From JAWXTP01 sp044433415 (GTDB lineage Bacteria; Bacteroidota; Bacteroidia; Bacteroidales; Rikenellaceae), in the NCBI GenBank assembly GCA_044433415.1, contig JAWXTP010000067.1, forward strand, positions 1 to 15,372: a DNA stretch of 15,372 nucleotides, in the 5' to 3' direction. The notes beneath the pieces were generated by a model. It was not told the DNA's origin. It saw only the letters and a program-made list of their open reading frames with translations, and did no database searches. The position numbers were made by a program, and so were the translations under genes. This document shows, piece after piece, positions 1 to 7,598 of this stretch. Position 1 is the first letter of the stretch, and every line of letters starts with the position of its first letter.

Positions 1-153
1 GCTGTAACAGTGAGCTATAAGCCTTGTGCCTATGCTTTAAAGTGTCAAAGACGAGATAATTATTGCTACAAAGATAATAATTCTAAATCATATTTCCAAA
101 ATTTGAATAAATTATTTAAGCTAATTCGTTGTTTTTTAAATACAAATTTCTAA
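1..153 (+). CDS. possible 3' end of an unidentified gene (runs in from the left edge)
   Basis: Frame 1 is open from the first base to a TAA at 151-153, giving 50 codons without a stop in AT-rich DNA. The peptide is rich in Lys, Asn, Tyr and Cys near the start, and I recognise no family. The other two plus frames stop within the first 20 bases. A gene ending here would converge on the TPR gene, and the hairpin at 190-224 would then sit between two convergent genes, which is a sensible arrangement. Against it, a minus-strand frame is also open over roughly bases 1-80, and 50 codons can stay open by chance. Weak call. Confidence 0.2.
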   Translation, partial: AVTVSYKPCAYALKCQRRDNYCYKDNNSKSYFQNLNKLFKLIRCFLNTNF

Positions 154-189
154 AATTTCACAGAAATGTTTAATCACTATAAAAATACA

Positions 190-224
190 AAAAGCCCAAA
201 AAGCATTCATCTTTTTGGACTTTT
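190..224 (-). terminator. Rho-independent terminator of the gyrA-TPR transcript
   Basis: A 14-base arm at 190-203 pairs with 211-224 with a single A-C mismatch around a 7-base loop. Read on the minus strand the stem is followed by a T-rich tract (CTTTTTGTATTTTTAT). It lies about 50 bases past the stop codon of the TPR gene. The plus-strand side also ends in a short T run, so it may act in both directions. Confidence 0.75.
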
Positions 225-276
225 CATAAATATCAATTCCTAAAACATTAAAACTCAACGTTTAGAACCATATATA

Positions 277-1596
277 TTACATTGATTTAAACAACTCATC
301 ATATTTATTATAACCAGCCATCATCTCATCACTTTGATCACGTAGAGTGAAGAAAATAGATTTTAATACCTCTACAACTTGCTTGTCAGTTGAATCAAGA
401 GCATATGCTTTTTCGAAAGGCTCAATAGCGCCTATCATTGCTGCATAGAAATCTGCTCTTAATTGTTCGATTAGTTTTGTATTTGTGTAATCTACTGTAC
501 TTAATTCATTATTAATTTCAATAGCTTTAGCACGATATGCAAAACCTAAGTTGTAAAAAGTACCCCAGTTTTCAGGATTCATCTTAGCAGCTTTTTCGTA
601 AGCAGCAATTGCTTTATCATAATCCTTAGCTTGATTATAAACAATACCTTCAGAAAGGACAAAAACAAAGTTATCAGGATCTTTAGCTTGTGCTTCTTGA
701 ATATAAGGCATGATAGCCTCTACACCTGCATTGTTTTGTAAAGAGAAAGTAATATATTGTTGCAACAATCTTTGGTTATCAAGATATTTTTTAATACCTA
801 ATTCCATATACTTTTTAGCATTGTCTTTATCTTCTAATTTTTCAAAAACAATACCTGCATATAAATAAATATCACCATTTTGCTCAACACCTTTATCAAC
901 AAGTGTTTTAATCATGCTTGCAGCATCACTATACTCTTCTGATTGTGCAGCCGCAACTACAGCATAGTATAATAAAGCTTCAGAACCTTCACAAACACCA
1001 TTAGGATTTTGCAAACCTATTTCACCTGCTTTTTGGAAACCTTTATATGCTTTTTTAAATTCACCAGCATCATATAGATTTTGCGCATTTACAGAAAGGT
1101 AAGTAACAATCTCAGTAAAACCTTGACCAACTTTCTCTTTTAGTCCATTATCTAATTCATAAGCCTTCAAATAAGCCTCAACAGCTTTGTCAATAGCATT
1201 TTCGTCAACTGTAGATTTCTCAATCCAATAAACTACTTTACTAGTAGCATCATTGCTAAAATAAATATCAACTGTAGGATATTCAAATTTCTTTAACTCT
1301 TTTCCGTTAATTACTTCAACAGGAATTGAGCTAGCATTTGTTGGTTTGCCAATCGCCTCTGTTACCATTGATTCTAACATGCCAACAAAAATACTGTTAC
1401 AGTTAGCTTCTGCAACAGAAGTAAACATCTCACCACGACTTAACCAAGTTGCAGCCTTAGTGTTTTTCTTTGGATTAGCGATAGTTTCATCACTTTTCGC
1501 TATTTTTGCTTTTAAAGCATCAACATTTACTTTCTGAGCAAAAGTTGAAGTCGTAGTTAAAGCAACTACAGACAAAATTAAAACTAATTTTTTCAT
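277..1596 (-). CDS. exported tetratricopeptide-repeat protein
   Basis: A 439-aa protein read from the ATG at 1594-1596. It starts MKKLVLILSV, a typical signal peptide with likely cleavage after Ala20 (STFA|Q), so it should be periplasmic or outer-membrane associated. A further in-frame ATG upstream at 1641 would put 15 charged residues before the signal peptide and overlap gyrA, so I reject it. The C-terminal two thirds is helical with TPR-like repeats at about residues 164-197, 241-274, 309-342 and 343 onward; the clearest has the pattern D-Y-D-K-A-I-A-A-Y-E-K-A-A-K-M-N-P. Residues 21-160 have no repeat I recognise. The start lies 28 bases after the gyrA stop on the same strand with no promoter between, so the two are probably co-transcribed. 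TPR proteins are usually scaffolds for protein-protein contacts; the partner and function are unknown. Confidence 0.88.
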   Translation of the reverse strand: MKKLVLILSVVALTTTSTFAQKVNVDALKAKIAKSDETIANPKKNTKAATWLSRGEMFTSVAEANCNSIFVGMLESMVTEAIGKPTNASSIPVEVINGKELKKFEYPTVDIYFSNDATSKVVYWIEKSTVDENAIDKAVEAYLKAYELDNGLKEKVGQGFTEIVTYLSVNAQNLYDAGEFKKAYKGFQKAGEIGLQNPNGVCEGSEALLYYAVVAAAQSEEYSDAASMIKTLVDKGVEQNGDIYLYAGIVFEKLEDKDNAKKYMELGIKKYLDNQRLLQQYITFSLQNNAGVEAIMPYIQEAQAKDPDNFVFVLSEGIVYNQAKDYDKAIAAYEKAAKMNPENWGTFYNLGFAYRAKAIEINNELSTVDYTNTKLIEQLRADFYAAMIGAIEPFEKAYALDSTDKQVVEVLKSIFFTLRDQSDEMMAGYNKYDELFKSM

Positions 1597-1624
1597 TTCT
1601 ATTTTTATTAAAATTATATTACTA

Positions 1625-4189
1625 TTATTGAGCTTCTGCATCTTCTACCGAACCTGCCACTGAAATTTCCTCAACATTTTCAGTATTTTCTGCAACAGCA
1701 TCCTCGCCAACTACAATTTCTTCCACATCAGCACTTTCTTCTTCCTCAGTTTTTGGAACTGCGATAACGGAAGCAATAGAATCTGCTGTACGTAGATTAA
1801 TAACTTTAACACCTTGGGTTGCACGACCAGTTAAACGAACAGTATCTACAGGAATACGAATAGTTAAACCTGAACGGTTAATAATCATAAGGTCATTCTC
1901 GGCTGTAACACTTTGAATAGATATCAACTCACCAGTTTTTTCAGTAACTTGGATAGTCTTAACACCTTTACCGCCACGTCCAATTCTTCTATATTCATCA
2001 ACGTCTGTACGTTTACCATATCCATTTTCTGAAACTACAAGAACATCAGTACTAACTCCACTTTCTACAGTAAGCATACCGATAAGCTCGTCACCTTCAT
2101 CAAGAGTCATACCTTTAACACCTTGACTAACACGTCCTACAGAACGCACATCCTCTTCGCTGAAACGAATAGCTTTACCCATGCGAGCAGCTAACACAAC
2201 ATCCGAAGTACCATCTGTTAATTTGGCTTCTATTAATTGGTCTCCCTCTTTAATAGCGATTGCATTAACACCATTTAAACGTGGGCGTGAATATTCTACA
2301 AGTTTCGTTTTCTTAACAACACCACTCTTAGTGGCCATTAAAATGTAATTAGACTCAACATATTCTTTATCGTTTAATCTACGTACATTTATATATGCTC
2401 TAACTTTATCGTTAGGTTCTATTTGAATCACATTTTGAATAGCACGACCTTTTGATGCTCGGCTACCCTCTGGAATCTCATATACTTTTAACCAGAAACA
2501 ACGTCCATTTTCAGTAAAGAATAACATTGTATTGTGCATAGAGGTCACATAGATATGCTCTATAAAGTCTTCATCACGTGTCGCTGAACCTTTCATACCT
2601 ACACCACCTCTATTTTGAGTTTTATACTCAGCAAGTGGCGTACGTTTGATATATCCCATGTGAGAAATAGTAATCACTACATCTTCATCTGCATAGAAAT
2701 CTTCTGGGTTAAAATCTCCTGAAGAATAAACTATTTCACTACGACGATCATCACCATATTTCTCTTTCATTTCCATCATTTCATCTTTAATAACTTGCAG
2801 CTGCAATTCATTAGAAGATAAAAGGTTATTTAAATGATCAATAAGTCTCTTTAATTCATCATACTCTCTTTGCAATTTTTCTCTTTCAAGACCAATAAGA
2901 GCTCTAAGACGCATATCAATAATTGCTGTAGCTTGAACCTCTGTAAGGTTAAAACGTTCGATAAGTTTCTCACGCGCAGTGTCTGCTGTAGAACTTGAAC
3001 GAATAATATTAACAACTTCATCAATATTATCCTGAGCTACTAATAAACCTTCTAGGATATGTGCACGCTTTTCAGCTTGCTCTAATTCAAATTTAGCACG
3101 TCTTACAACTACTTCATGACGATGGTCAACGAAATACTGAATTTGATCTTTCAAGTTAAGAGTACGAGGTCTACCATTTACAAGGGCAATAGCATTAATT
3201 GCAAATGTAGCCTGTAATTGTGAGTATTTGTAAAGGTTATTTAACACAACAGAAGCTACAGCATCTTGTTTAAGTATAATAACAATACGCATGCCTTGTC
3301 TATCAGACTCATCATTAATATATGATATACCTTCGATTTTTTTCTCATTAATAAGGTCAGCGATTTTCTTGATCATATCAGCCTTATTAACTTGATAAGG
3401 AATTTCTGTAACAACAATACACTCACGACCTGTTGAAGTATACTCTATATCTGTCTTAGAACGCATAATAACACGTCCACGACCAGTTTCATAGGCTTCT
3501 CTAACTCCCTCAACACCGTATATTATACCACCAATAGGAAAATCAGGTGCTTTTATATGTTGCATAAGCTCACTTATCTCAATCTCAGGATTGTCAATAT
3601 AAGCACATACACCATCAGCTACTTCTCTTAAATTGTGAGGTGCCATATTAGTAGCCATACCAACAGCAATACCAGATGCACCATTTAATATAAGTAAAGG
3701 TAACTTAGATGGAAGAACTGTAGGTTCTTCTATAGTATCATCAAAGTTTAATCCGTAATCAACAGTCTTTTTATCAATGTCAGCCATCACGTCGTCCGCA
3801 ATCTTACGCATTCTAGCCTCAGTATAACGCATAGCTGCAGGGCTATCACCGTCTAGCGAACCAAAGTTACCCTGACCATCTACAAGTGGGTATCTTAACG
3901 ACCATGGTTGTGCCATACGCACCATTGCATCATAAATTGACGAGTCACCATGTGGGTGAAACTTACCCATCACTTCACCAACAATTCTAGCTGATTTTTT
4001 ATACCCTTTATCAGAATACAGACCTAATTCCTTACTCATTCCGTATAGAATCCTTCTGTGAATAGGCTTAAGGCCATCTCTCACATCTGGAAGAGCTCTA
4101 GAAACAATAACACTCATTGAATAATCAATGTATGCTGTTTTCATCTCTTCTTCGATGTTTATTTTAATAATTCTTTCTCCGTTAGACAT
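1625..4189 (-). CDS. gyrA: DNA gyrase subunit A
   Basis: An 854-aa subunit that cuts and rejoins DNA in the A2B2 gyrase, which introduces negative supercoils with ATP hydrolysed by GyrB; acts on the nucleoid. The N-terminal winged-helix region aligns residue for residue with E. coli numbering: the catalytic Tyr is Y122 in the R-Y-T-E-A-R-M motif, and the quinolone-determining region reads H78-P-H-G-D82-S83-S-I-Y-D87. Ser83 and Asp87 are the usual susceptible residues, so no resistance mutation is visible here. The tower and coiled-coil domains follow (about 365-485), then a six-bladed C-terminal domain (about 500-810). The GyrA-box position holds QNRGGVG (525-531) rather than E. coli QRRGGKG, and a second R-G-G-K-G stretch occurs at 738-742. 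The last 41 residues are strongly acidic with no Lys or Arg. A ParC identity is less likely given the full-length DNA-wrapping domain and box. First gene of a probable operon with the TPR gene. Confidence 0.97.
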   Translation of the reverse strand: MSNGERIIKINIEEEMKTAYIDYSMSVIVSRALPDVRDGLKPIHRRILYGMSKELGLYSDKGYKKSARIVGEVMGKFHPHGDSSIYDAMVRMAQPWSLRYPLVDGQGNFGSLDGDSPAAMRYTEARMRKIADDVMADIDKKTVDYGLNFDDTIEEPTVLPSKLPLLILNGASGIAVGMATNMAPHNLREVADGVCAYIDNPEIEISELMQHIKAPDFPIGGIIYGVEGVREAYETGRGRVIMRSKTDIEYTSTGRECIVVTEIPYQVNKADMIKKIADLINEKKIEGISYINDESDRQGMRIVIILKQDAVASVVLNNLYKYSQLQATFAINAIALVNGRPRTLNLKDQIQYFVDHRHEVVVRRAKFELEQAEKRAHILEGLLVAQDNIDEVVNIIRSSSTADTAREKLIERFNLTEVQATAIIDMRLRALIGLEREKLQREYDELKRLIDHLNNLLSSNELQLQVIKDEMMEMKEKYGDDRRSEIVYSSGDFNPEDFYADEDVVITISHMGYIKRTPLAEYKTQNRGGVGMKGSATRDEDFIEHIYVTSMHNTMLFFTENGRCFWLKVYEIPEGSRASKGRAIQNVIQIEPNDKVRAYINVRRLNDKEYVESNYILMATKSGVVKKTKLVEYSRPRLNGVNAIAIKEGDQLIEAKLTDGTSDVVLAARMGKAIRFSEEDVRSVGRVSQGVKGMTLDEGDELIGMLTVESGVSTDVLVVSENGYGKRTDVDEYRRIGRGGKGVKTIQVTEKTGELISIQSVTAENDLMIINRSGLTIRIPVDTVRLTGRATQGVKVINLRTADSIASVIAVPKTEEEESADVEEIVVGEDAVAENTENVEEISVAGSVEDAEAQ

Positions 4190-4297
4190 TTTTAATCTTA
4201 ATGTTTCAAATATTTCGTAAAATTGAACCTAAAACAACTTTGTTTACAGCACAATTACATTCAACAAAGCACGTAATAAAGTTTACTGTTCAATGTG

Positions 4298-4328
4298 TAA
4301 AGATATATAAAAAAATCAATTTCAACAA
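4298..4328 (-). promoter_or_regulatory. candidate gyrA promoter
   Basis: On the minus strand, TTG (4328-4326), a 20-base spacer, then TATCTTTA (4305-4298). This matches the Bacteroidota primary sigma pattern TTG-N19-21-TAnnTTTG with one mismatch in the -7 element. Transcription would begin near 4291, leaving a leader of about 100 bases before the gyrA ATG. Inferred by pattern only. Confidence 0.55.
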
Positions 4329-4551
4329 CATTTTATTAAATAATATTTAGTTAAAATATCATTTTTCGACAATATGGAATTTTATAAAAGTATATTTATT
4401 ACACTTTTACATGAAAGAAACACTATATTTTTTAGAAAAAATCAGTTCTCAAACATCACAATATAATTATTTTAAAACTCATAAACCTAAACATTTAAAT
4501 AGTAAAATAAACAAAAAGATAAAATATAACCGTAAAGTTATTAAATTAAAA
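4329..4551. other. AT-rich divergent intergenic region without a convincing gene
   Basis: The 498-base gap between the gyrA start (4189) and the GNAT gene (4688) is extremely AT-rich. Its ends hold the two outward-facing promoters annotated separately. This central part has no hairpin, RNA gene or repeat that I can recognise. A 58-codon open frame beginning at 4411 runs through it but looks like chance. Confidence 0.6.
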
Positions 4552-4583
4552 TTTGGTTATAAGACTACAAAAAAGTATCTTTG
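4552..4583 (+). promoter_or_regulatory. promoter of the GNAT-cvpA-rsgA cluster
   Basis: TTTG at 4552-4555, a 20-base spacer, then TATCTTTG at 4576-4583: a full match to the Bacteroidota -33/-7 consensus. Transcription would begin near 4590, giving a leader of about 98 bases. A second -7-like TAACTTTG at 4609-4616 lacks a properly spaced TTG. Confidence 0.65.
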
Positions 4584-4687
4584 TTAGTTATCAAGAAGTA
4601 TTATTTGTTAACTTTGCATAATTACAAAAATAAATAGTATTATTTATACTAATTTTTAATTTTACAACATTAAAACAAGATTATATT

Positions 4688-5902
4688 ATGAGTAATTACT
4701 CACTACAAGAGGTAAAAAACAAAAAAGATGCTAAAGACTTTTTAAATGTAACATCTATTATATATAAAAATACAAAAAACTGGATTCGTCCCTTTGATCA
4801 CGAAATTAATGAAGTCTTTGACCCTAAAAAAAATGAATTATTTAATGGAGGTGAACTTATAAGATGGATATTAAAAGACAAAAACAACAATACTGTTGGT
4901 AGAATTGCCGCCTTCTATAATAAGGAAAAATCACTAGAAAGTGAGCAACCTACAGGAGGATGTGGCTTTTTTGAATGCATAAACTCTCAAGAGGCAGCCA
5001 ATGTACTTTTTGACGCAGCAAAAGCATGGTTAATATCTCACAACATGGAAGCTATGGATGGACCTATAAACTTCGGAGATAGAGACAAATGGTGGGGAGT
5101 CCTTGCAGAAGGATTTAATCCTCCTGTTTATGGCATGAACTACAATCATGAATACTACAAAGATTTGTTTGAAAATTACGGCTTCAAAAACTATTTTAAC
5201 CAATACACTTATGGAAGAACTGTTATTGGTGATAACGGAGAAATATCAATGGGAGAAGCGGCAAGAAGTAAAGCACAGCGTTTAGCACAAAATCCTGATT
5301 ATGAATTCAAACATCTAGACAAAAAAAACATAGAGGAAGCAAGTAAAGCGTTTTTAAATATATACAATAAAGCATGGGCAGGTTTTACAGGTGTTAAACC
5401 TATGACAGAGGAGCAGGCTGACAATGTTTTTAAAGCAATGAAACCTATAATAGATGACAAACTTATATATTTTGCTCATTACAAAGGTGAAAAAATTGGT
5501 TTTTTCATACAAATTCCTGAATTAAACCAAATCATACGTCACCTTAATGGTAAATTTAACCTATGGGCGAAGATTAAATTTATGTATTATCTAAAAGTAA
5601 AAAAAGAATGTACTACAGTTCTTAGCCTTATATTCGGGGTCCTTCCTGAACATCAGGGTAAAGGCATAGAATCTGGCATGATGAACGCTTTTAGACAATA
5701 TGCAGAACAAAATAATATAAAATATAAAGATCTTGAATTAACATGGATAGGCGATTTCAACCCTCTAATGATGAGAATGATGGATACTTATGTTGAATCT
5801 AAAATCACTAAAACTCACGTAACTTATAGATATCTATTTGACAGAGAAAAACCTTTTACTCGTGCTCCTCGTGTTTCTAGAGCTAGGGTAAAAAAAGATT
5901 AA
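4688..5902 (+). CDS. GNAT-fold acyltransferase-like protein
   Basis: A 404-aa soluble protein with no signal peptide or membrane segment. The C-terminal half looks like a GNAT (GCN5-related N-acetyltransferase) fold: strands around 258-275 (I-Y-F-A-H-Y-K-G-E-K-I-G-F-F) and 311-320 are followed by H322-Q-G-K-G326, which matches the R/Q-x-x-G-x-G/A loop that binds the acetyl-CoA pyrophosphate. The N-terminal half carries conserved-looking aromatic and Gly/Pro motifs (M-D-G-P-I-N-F-G near 123-130, P-P-V-Y-G-M-N-Y-N near 145-153) that resemble the large GNAT-like proteins common in Bacteroidota and, from memory, E. coli YghO. The substrate cannot be read from sequence. First gene of a plus-strand cluster behind a consensus promoter, and 16 bases ahead of the CvpA-family gene. 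The ATG at 4688 is the only reasonable start. Confidence 0.75.
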   Translation: MSNYSLQEVKNKKDAKDFLNVTSIIYKNTKNWIRPFDHEINEVFDPKKNELFNGGELIRWILKDKNNNTVGRIAAFYNKEKSLESEQPTGGCGFFECINSQEAANVLFDAAKAWLISHNMEAMDGPINFGDRDKWWGVLAEGFNPPVYGMNYNHEYYKDLFENYGFKNYFNQYTYGRTVIGDNGEISMGEAARSKAQRLAQNPDYEFKHLDKKNIEEASKAFLNIYNKAWAGFTGVKPMTEEQADNVFKAMKPIIDDKLIYFAHYKGEKIGFFIQIPELNQIIRHLNGKFNLWAKIKFMYYLKVKKECTTVLSLIFGVLPEHQGKGIESGMMNAFRQYAEQNNIKYKDLELTWIGDFNPLMMRMMDTYVESKITKTHVTYRYLFDREKPFTRAPRVSRARVKKD

Positions 5903-5918
5903 CAACTAATATAAAAAA

Positions 5919-6455
5919 ATGAATATATTTGATATAATATTTGCAATAATTGGCGCAATTGCAATATGGACAGGCTACAGAAAAGGTCTTATTGTAGAAT
6001 TATGCGGAATTATTGGCGTAATTCTTGGAATTTACATCTCATACAACTATCATGATGTTATTTTTGAAAAATTAAATATAACCAATGAAACTACAAAACT
6101 AATATCATACGGGTTAATCGTAATCGCTGTTCTTATAATCGTATACATTATAGCAAAGACATTAAGCAAGTTATTGGATTTAACAGGACTAGGATTTATA
6201 AACTATTTTTTAGGAGCTGTAGTTTCTATTATAAAGTATGCTTTAGTAACATCTATATTTTTATCTATCTTTGATTCTTTAAATAGTAATTTCAAATGGG
6301 TAAACCGCTCTACTATAGACAAATCAATATGTTACTCACGAATATTAAATATATCTGAGGAAATCTTCCCTTTTGCACTTGATTATACACCTAATATAGA
6401 TAAAACTATAGATGACATAAAAAAGGGAGTAGAAAATTCTGTAGAAAAAAAATAA
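5919..6455 (+). CDS. CvpA-family inner-membrane protein
   Basis: A 178-aa membrane protein with four predicted hydrophobic segments at about residues 1-19, 24-43, 63-85 and 92-118, followed by a soluble tail of about 60 residues. The opening M-N-I-F-D-I-I-F, then G-Y-R-K-G-L-I-V-E near 19-27, and the G-x-x-N-x-x-L-G-A motif near 92-100 are typical of the CvpA (colicin V production) family. Length is normal for the family. In enterobacteria CvpA is needed for colicin V export and affects envelope robustness; in Bacteroidota its role is not established and no bacteriocin gene is present here. It starts 16 bases after the GNAT gene, so the two are very likely translated from one message. Confidence 0.85.
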   Translation: MNIFDIIFAIIGAIAIWTGYRKGLIVELCGIIGVILGIYISYNYHDVIFEKLNITNETTKLISYGLIVIAVLIIVYIIAKTLSKLLDLTGLGFINYFLGAVVSIIKYALVTSIFLSIFDSLNSNFKWVNRSTIDKSICYSRILNISEEIFPFALDYTPNIDKTIDDIKKGVENSVEKK

Positions 6456-6468
6456 AAAATACTAGTAA

Positions 6469-6518
6469 AGGGGACTTGTAAAATTGGATTTTAACGCTTT
6501 TAAATTTAGAACTCCCCT
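6469..6518. repeat. inverted repeat in the cvpA-rsgA gap
   Basis: AGGGGACTT at 6469-6477 faces AACTCCCCT at 6510-6518; eight of nine positions pair, around a 32-base AT-rich loop. The G/C runs stand out in this AT-rich gap. It could be an attenuator or a regulatory leader for rsgA; no T run follows closely, so a simple terminator is unlikely. A 16-codon frame starting at TTG 6484 and ending at 6534 overlaps it. Confidence 0.35.
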
Positions 6519-6540
6519 AAATAAATTCAAATAAACATTA

Positions 6541-7485
6541 ATGAACAAAGGTATAGTAACAAAAAACACTGGCAGCTGGTATTGTGTTGAATCAGAAGAT
6601 GGTAAAGTCTATAATTGTCGAATAAGGGGCAAATTAAGACTTAAGGGCATACGTACAACTAACCCTATTTCTGTAGGTGACAACGTTGTGTTTGACATAG
6701 AAACAGACAATAACGACAATTCTGTCAATGGTGTTATTACAAAAATAGAACCACGCAAGAATTATATAATAAGAAAGTCTACAAATCTTTCTAAAGAATC
6801 ACACATCTTGGCTTCAAATCTTGATAATGTGTTTCTTGTTGTGACTTTAGACTTCCCTTTCACTTCTAACGAATTTATAGACAGATTTTTAGTAACTTGT
6901 GAAGTATATAAAGTACCTGTTACTATCGTTCTTAACAAAATAGATCTTTTTAGTGACGAGGGATTTAAAGAAGTTATAGAAGATTTTCACAAACTATACA
7001 ATTCTGCTAGTTATGAGGTAATAAATTGTTCAACAATTTCTCACGAAGGTATTGCTACCATTGAGGAAATGATGAAAGGGAAGATATCATTATTCTCAGG
7101 TAACTCAGGTGTAGGAAAGTCATCTATAATAAAGGTTGTCACAAATGACCTTAACATCAAAACAGGGGATGTGTCTGACTCTCACCATAAAGGTAAACAT
7201 ACTACTACTTTCTCTGAGATGTTTAAAATTAACGATGGTGGTTATCTAATAGACACTCCAGGAATTAAAGGATTTGGACTTATTGATATAGATAAAGACG
7301 AATTAGCACGTTACTTCCCTGATATGTTTAAACATAGCTCTGAATGTAGATTCTATAACTGCACTCACACTCACGAACCAGGCTGCGCCGTAAAAGAAGC
7401 TGTTCAAGAAGGTGCTATTTATGCTGAGCGTTATGATAGTTATCTAAAAATGCTTGAAAACGACAAAGAAGAAAAGTATAGGTAA
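6541..7485 (+). CDS. rsgA: ribosome small-subunit-dependent GTPase RsgA
   Basis: A 314-aa circularly permuted GTPase that helps late maturation of the 30S subunit, binding near the decoding centre and leaving after GTP hydrolysis. The domain order is diagnostic: an OB-fold (about 1-70), then G4 N132-K-I-D135, G5-like N-C-S-T-I near 162-166, G1 G187-N-S-G-V-G-K-S194, the H-T-T-T switch at 220-223, and G3 D238-T-P-G241. The C-terminal zinc site is C269, C274, H276 and C282, in the usual C-x4-C-x-H-x5-C spacing. Length is normal. It lies 85 bases after the cvpA-like gene on the same strand, with an inverted repeat but no consensus promoter between, so it probably shares the upstream promoter, perhaps with attenuation. 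Transcription likely ends at the hairpin 7519-7565. Confidence 0.96.
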   Translation: MNKGIVTKNTGSWYCVESEDGKVYNCRIRGKLRLKGIRTTNPISVGDNVVFDIETDNNDNSVNGVITKIEPRKNYIIRKSTNLSKESHILASNLDNVFLVVTLDFPFTSNEFIDRFLVTCEVYKVPVTIVLNKIDLFSDEGFKEVIEDFHKLYNSASYEVINCSTISHEGIATIEEMMKGKISLFSGNSGVGKSSIIKVVTNDLNIKTGDVSDSHHKGKHTTTFSEMFKINDGGYLIDTPGIKGFGLIDIDKDELARYFPDMFKHSSECRFYNCTHTHEPGCAVKEAVQEGAIYAERYDSYLKMLENDKEEKYR

Positions 7486-7518
7486 GTTTTGATTGGGTGA
7501 CCCAAAAGGTTAGAAACA

Positions 7519-7565
7519 AAACAATCAACCCCTGTTACATAGCGTGTAGCAGGGGTTGATTGTTT
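7519..7565. terminator. bidirectional terminator between convergent genes
   Basis: A perfect 16-bp stem (7519-7534 with 7550-7565), extended by a T-G wobble and four more pairs (7536-7539 with 7545-7548) around a 5-base loop. Read on the minus strand the stem runs into TTTTGTTTC, making it a good terminator for the lipoprotein ending at 7599; on the plus strand it lies 34 bases after the rsgA stop but the downstream tract is less T-rich. A separate short palindrome, TTGGGTGACCCAA, sits at 7493-7505 just after rsgA. Confidence 0.8.
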
Positions 7566-7598
7566 GTTGTGGTACTTATGGGTAACTCTCACCAAAAT

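Noticed and set aside
1597..1641. Upstream in-frame ATG extending the TPR protein by 15 residues into gyrA
   Set aside because: It would place a charged 15-residue segment before a well-formed signal peptide beginning MKKLVLIL; the ATG at 1594-1596 is the natural start.
4411..4587. 58-codon plus-strand frame in the gyrA/GNAT divergent region
   Set aside because: Composition is the Lys/Asn/Tyr/Ile mix expected from translating very AT-rich DNA, it overlaps the consensus promoter of the GNAT gene, and no motif is visible.
5919..6455. Colicin/microcin production locus based on the CvpA-like protein
   Set aside because: CvpA-family proteins are widespread housekeeping membrane proteins; no bacteriocin precursor, immunity gene or exporter is nearby.
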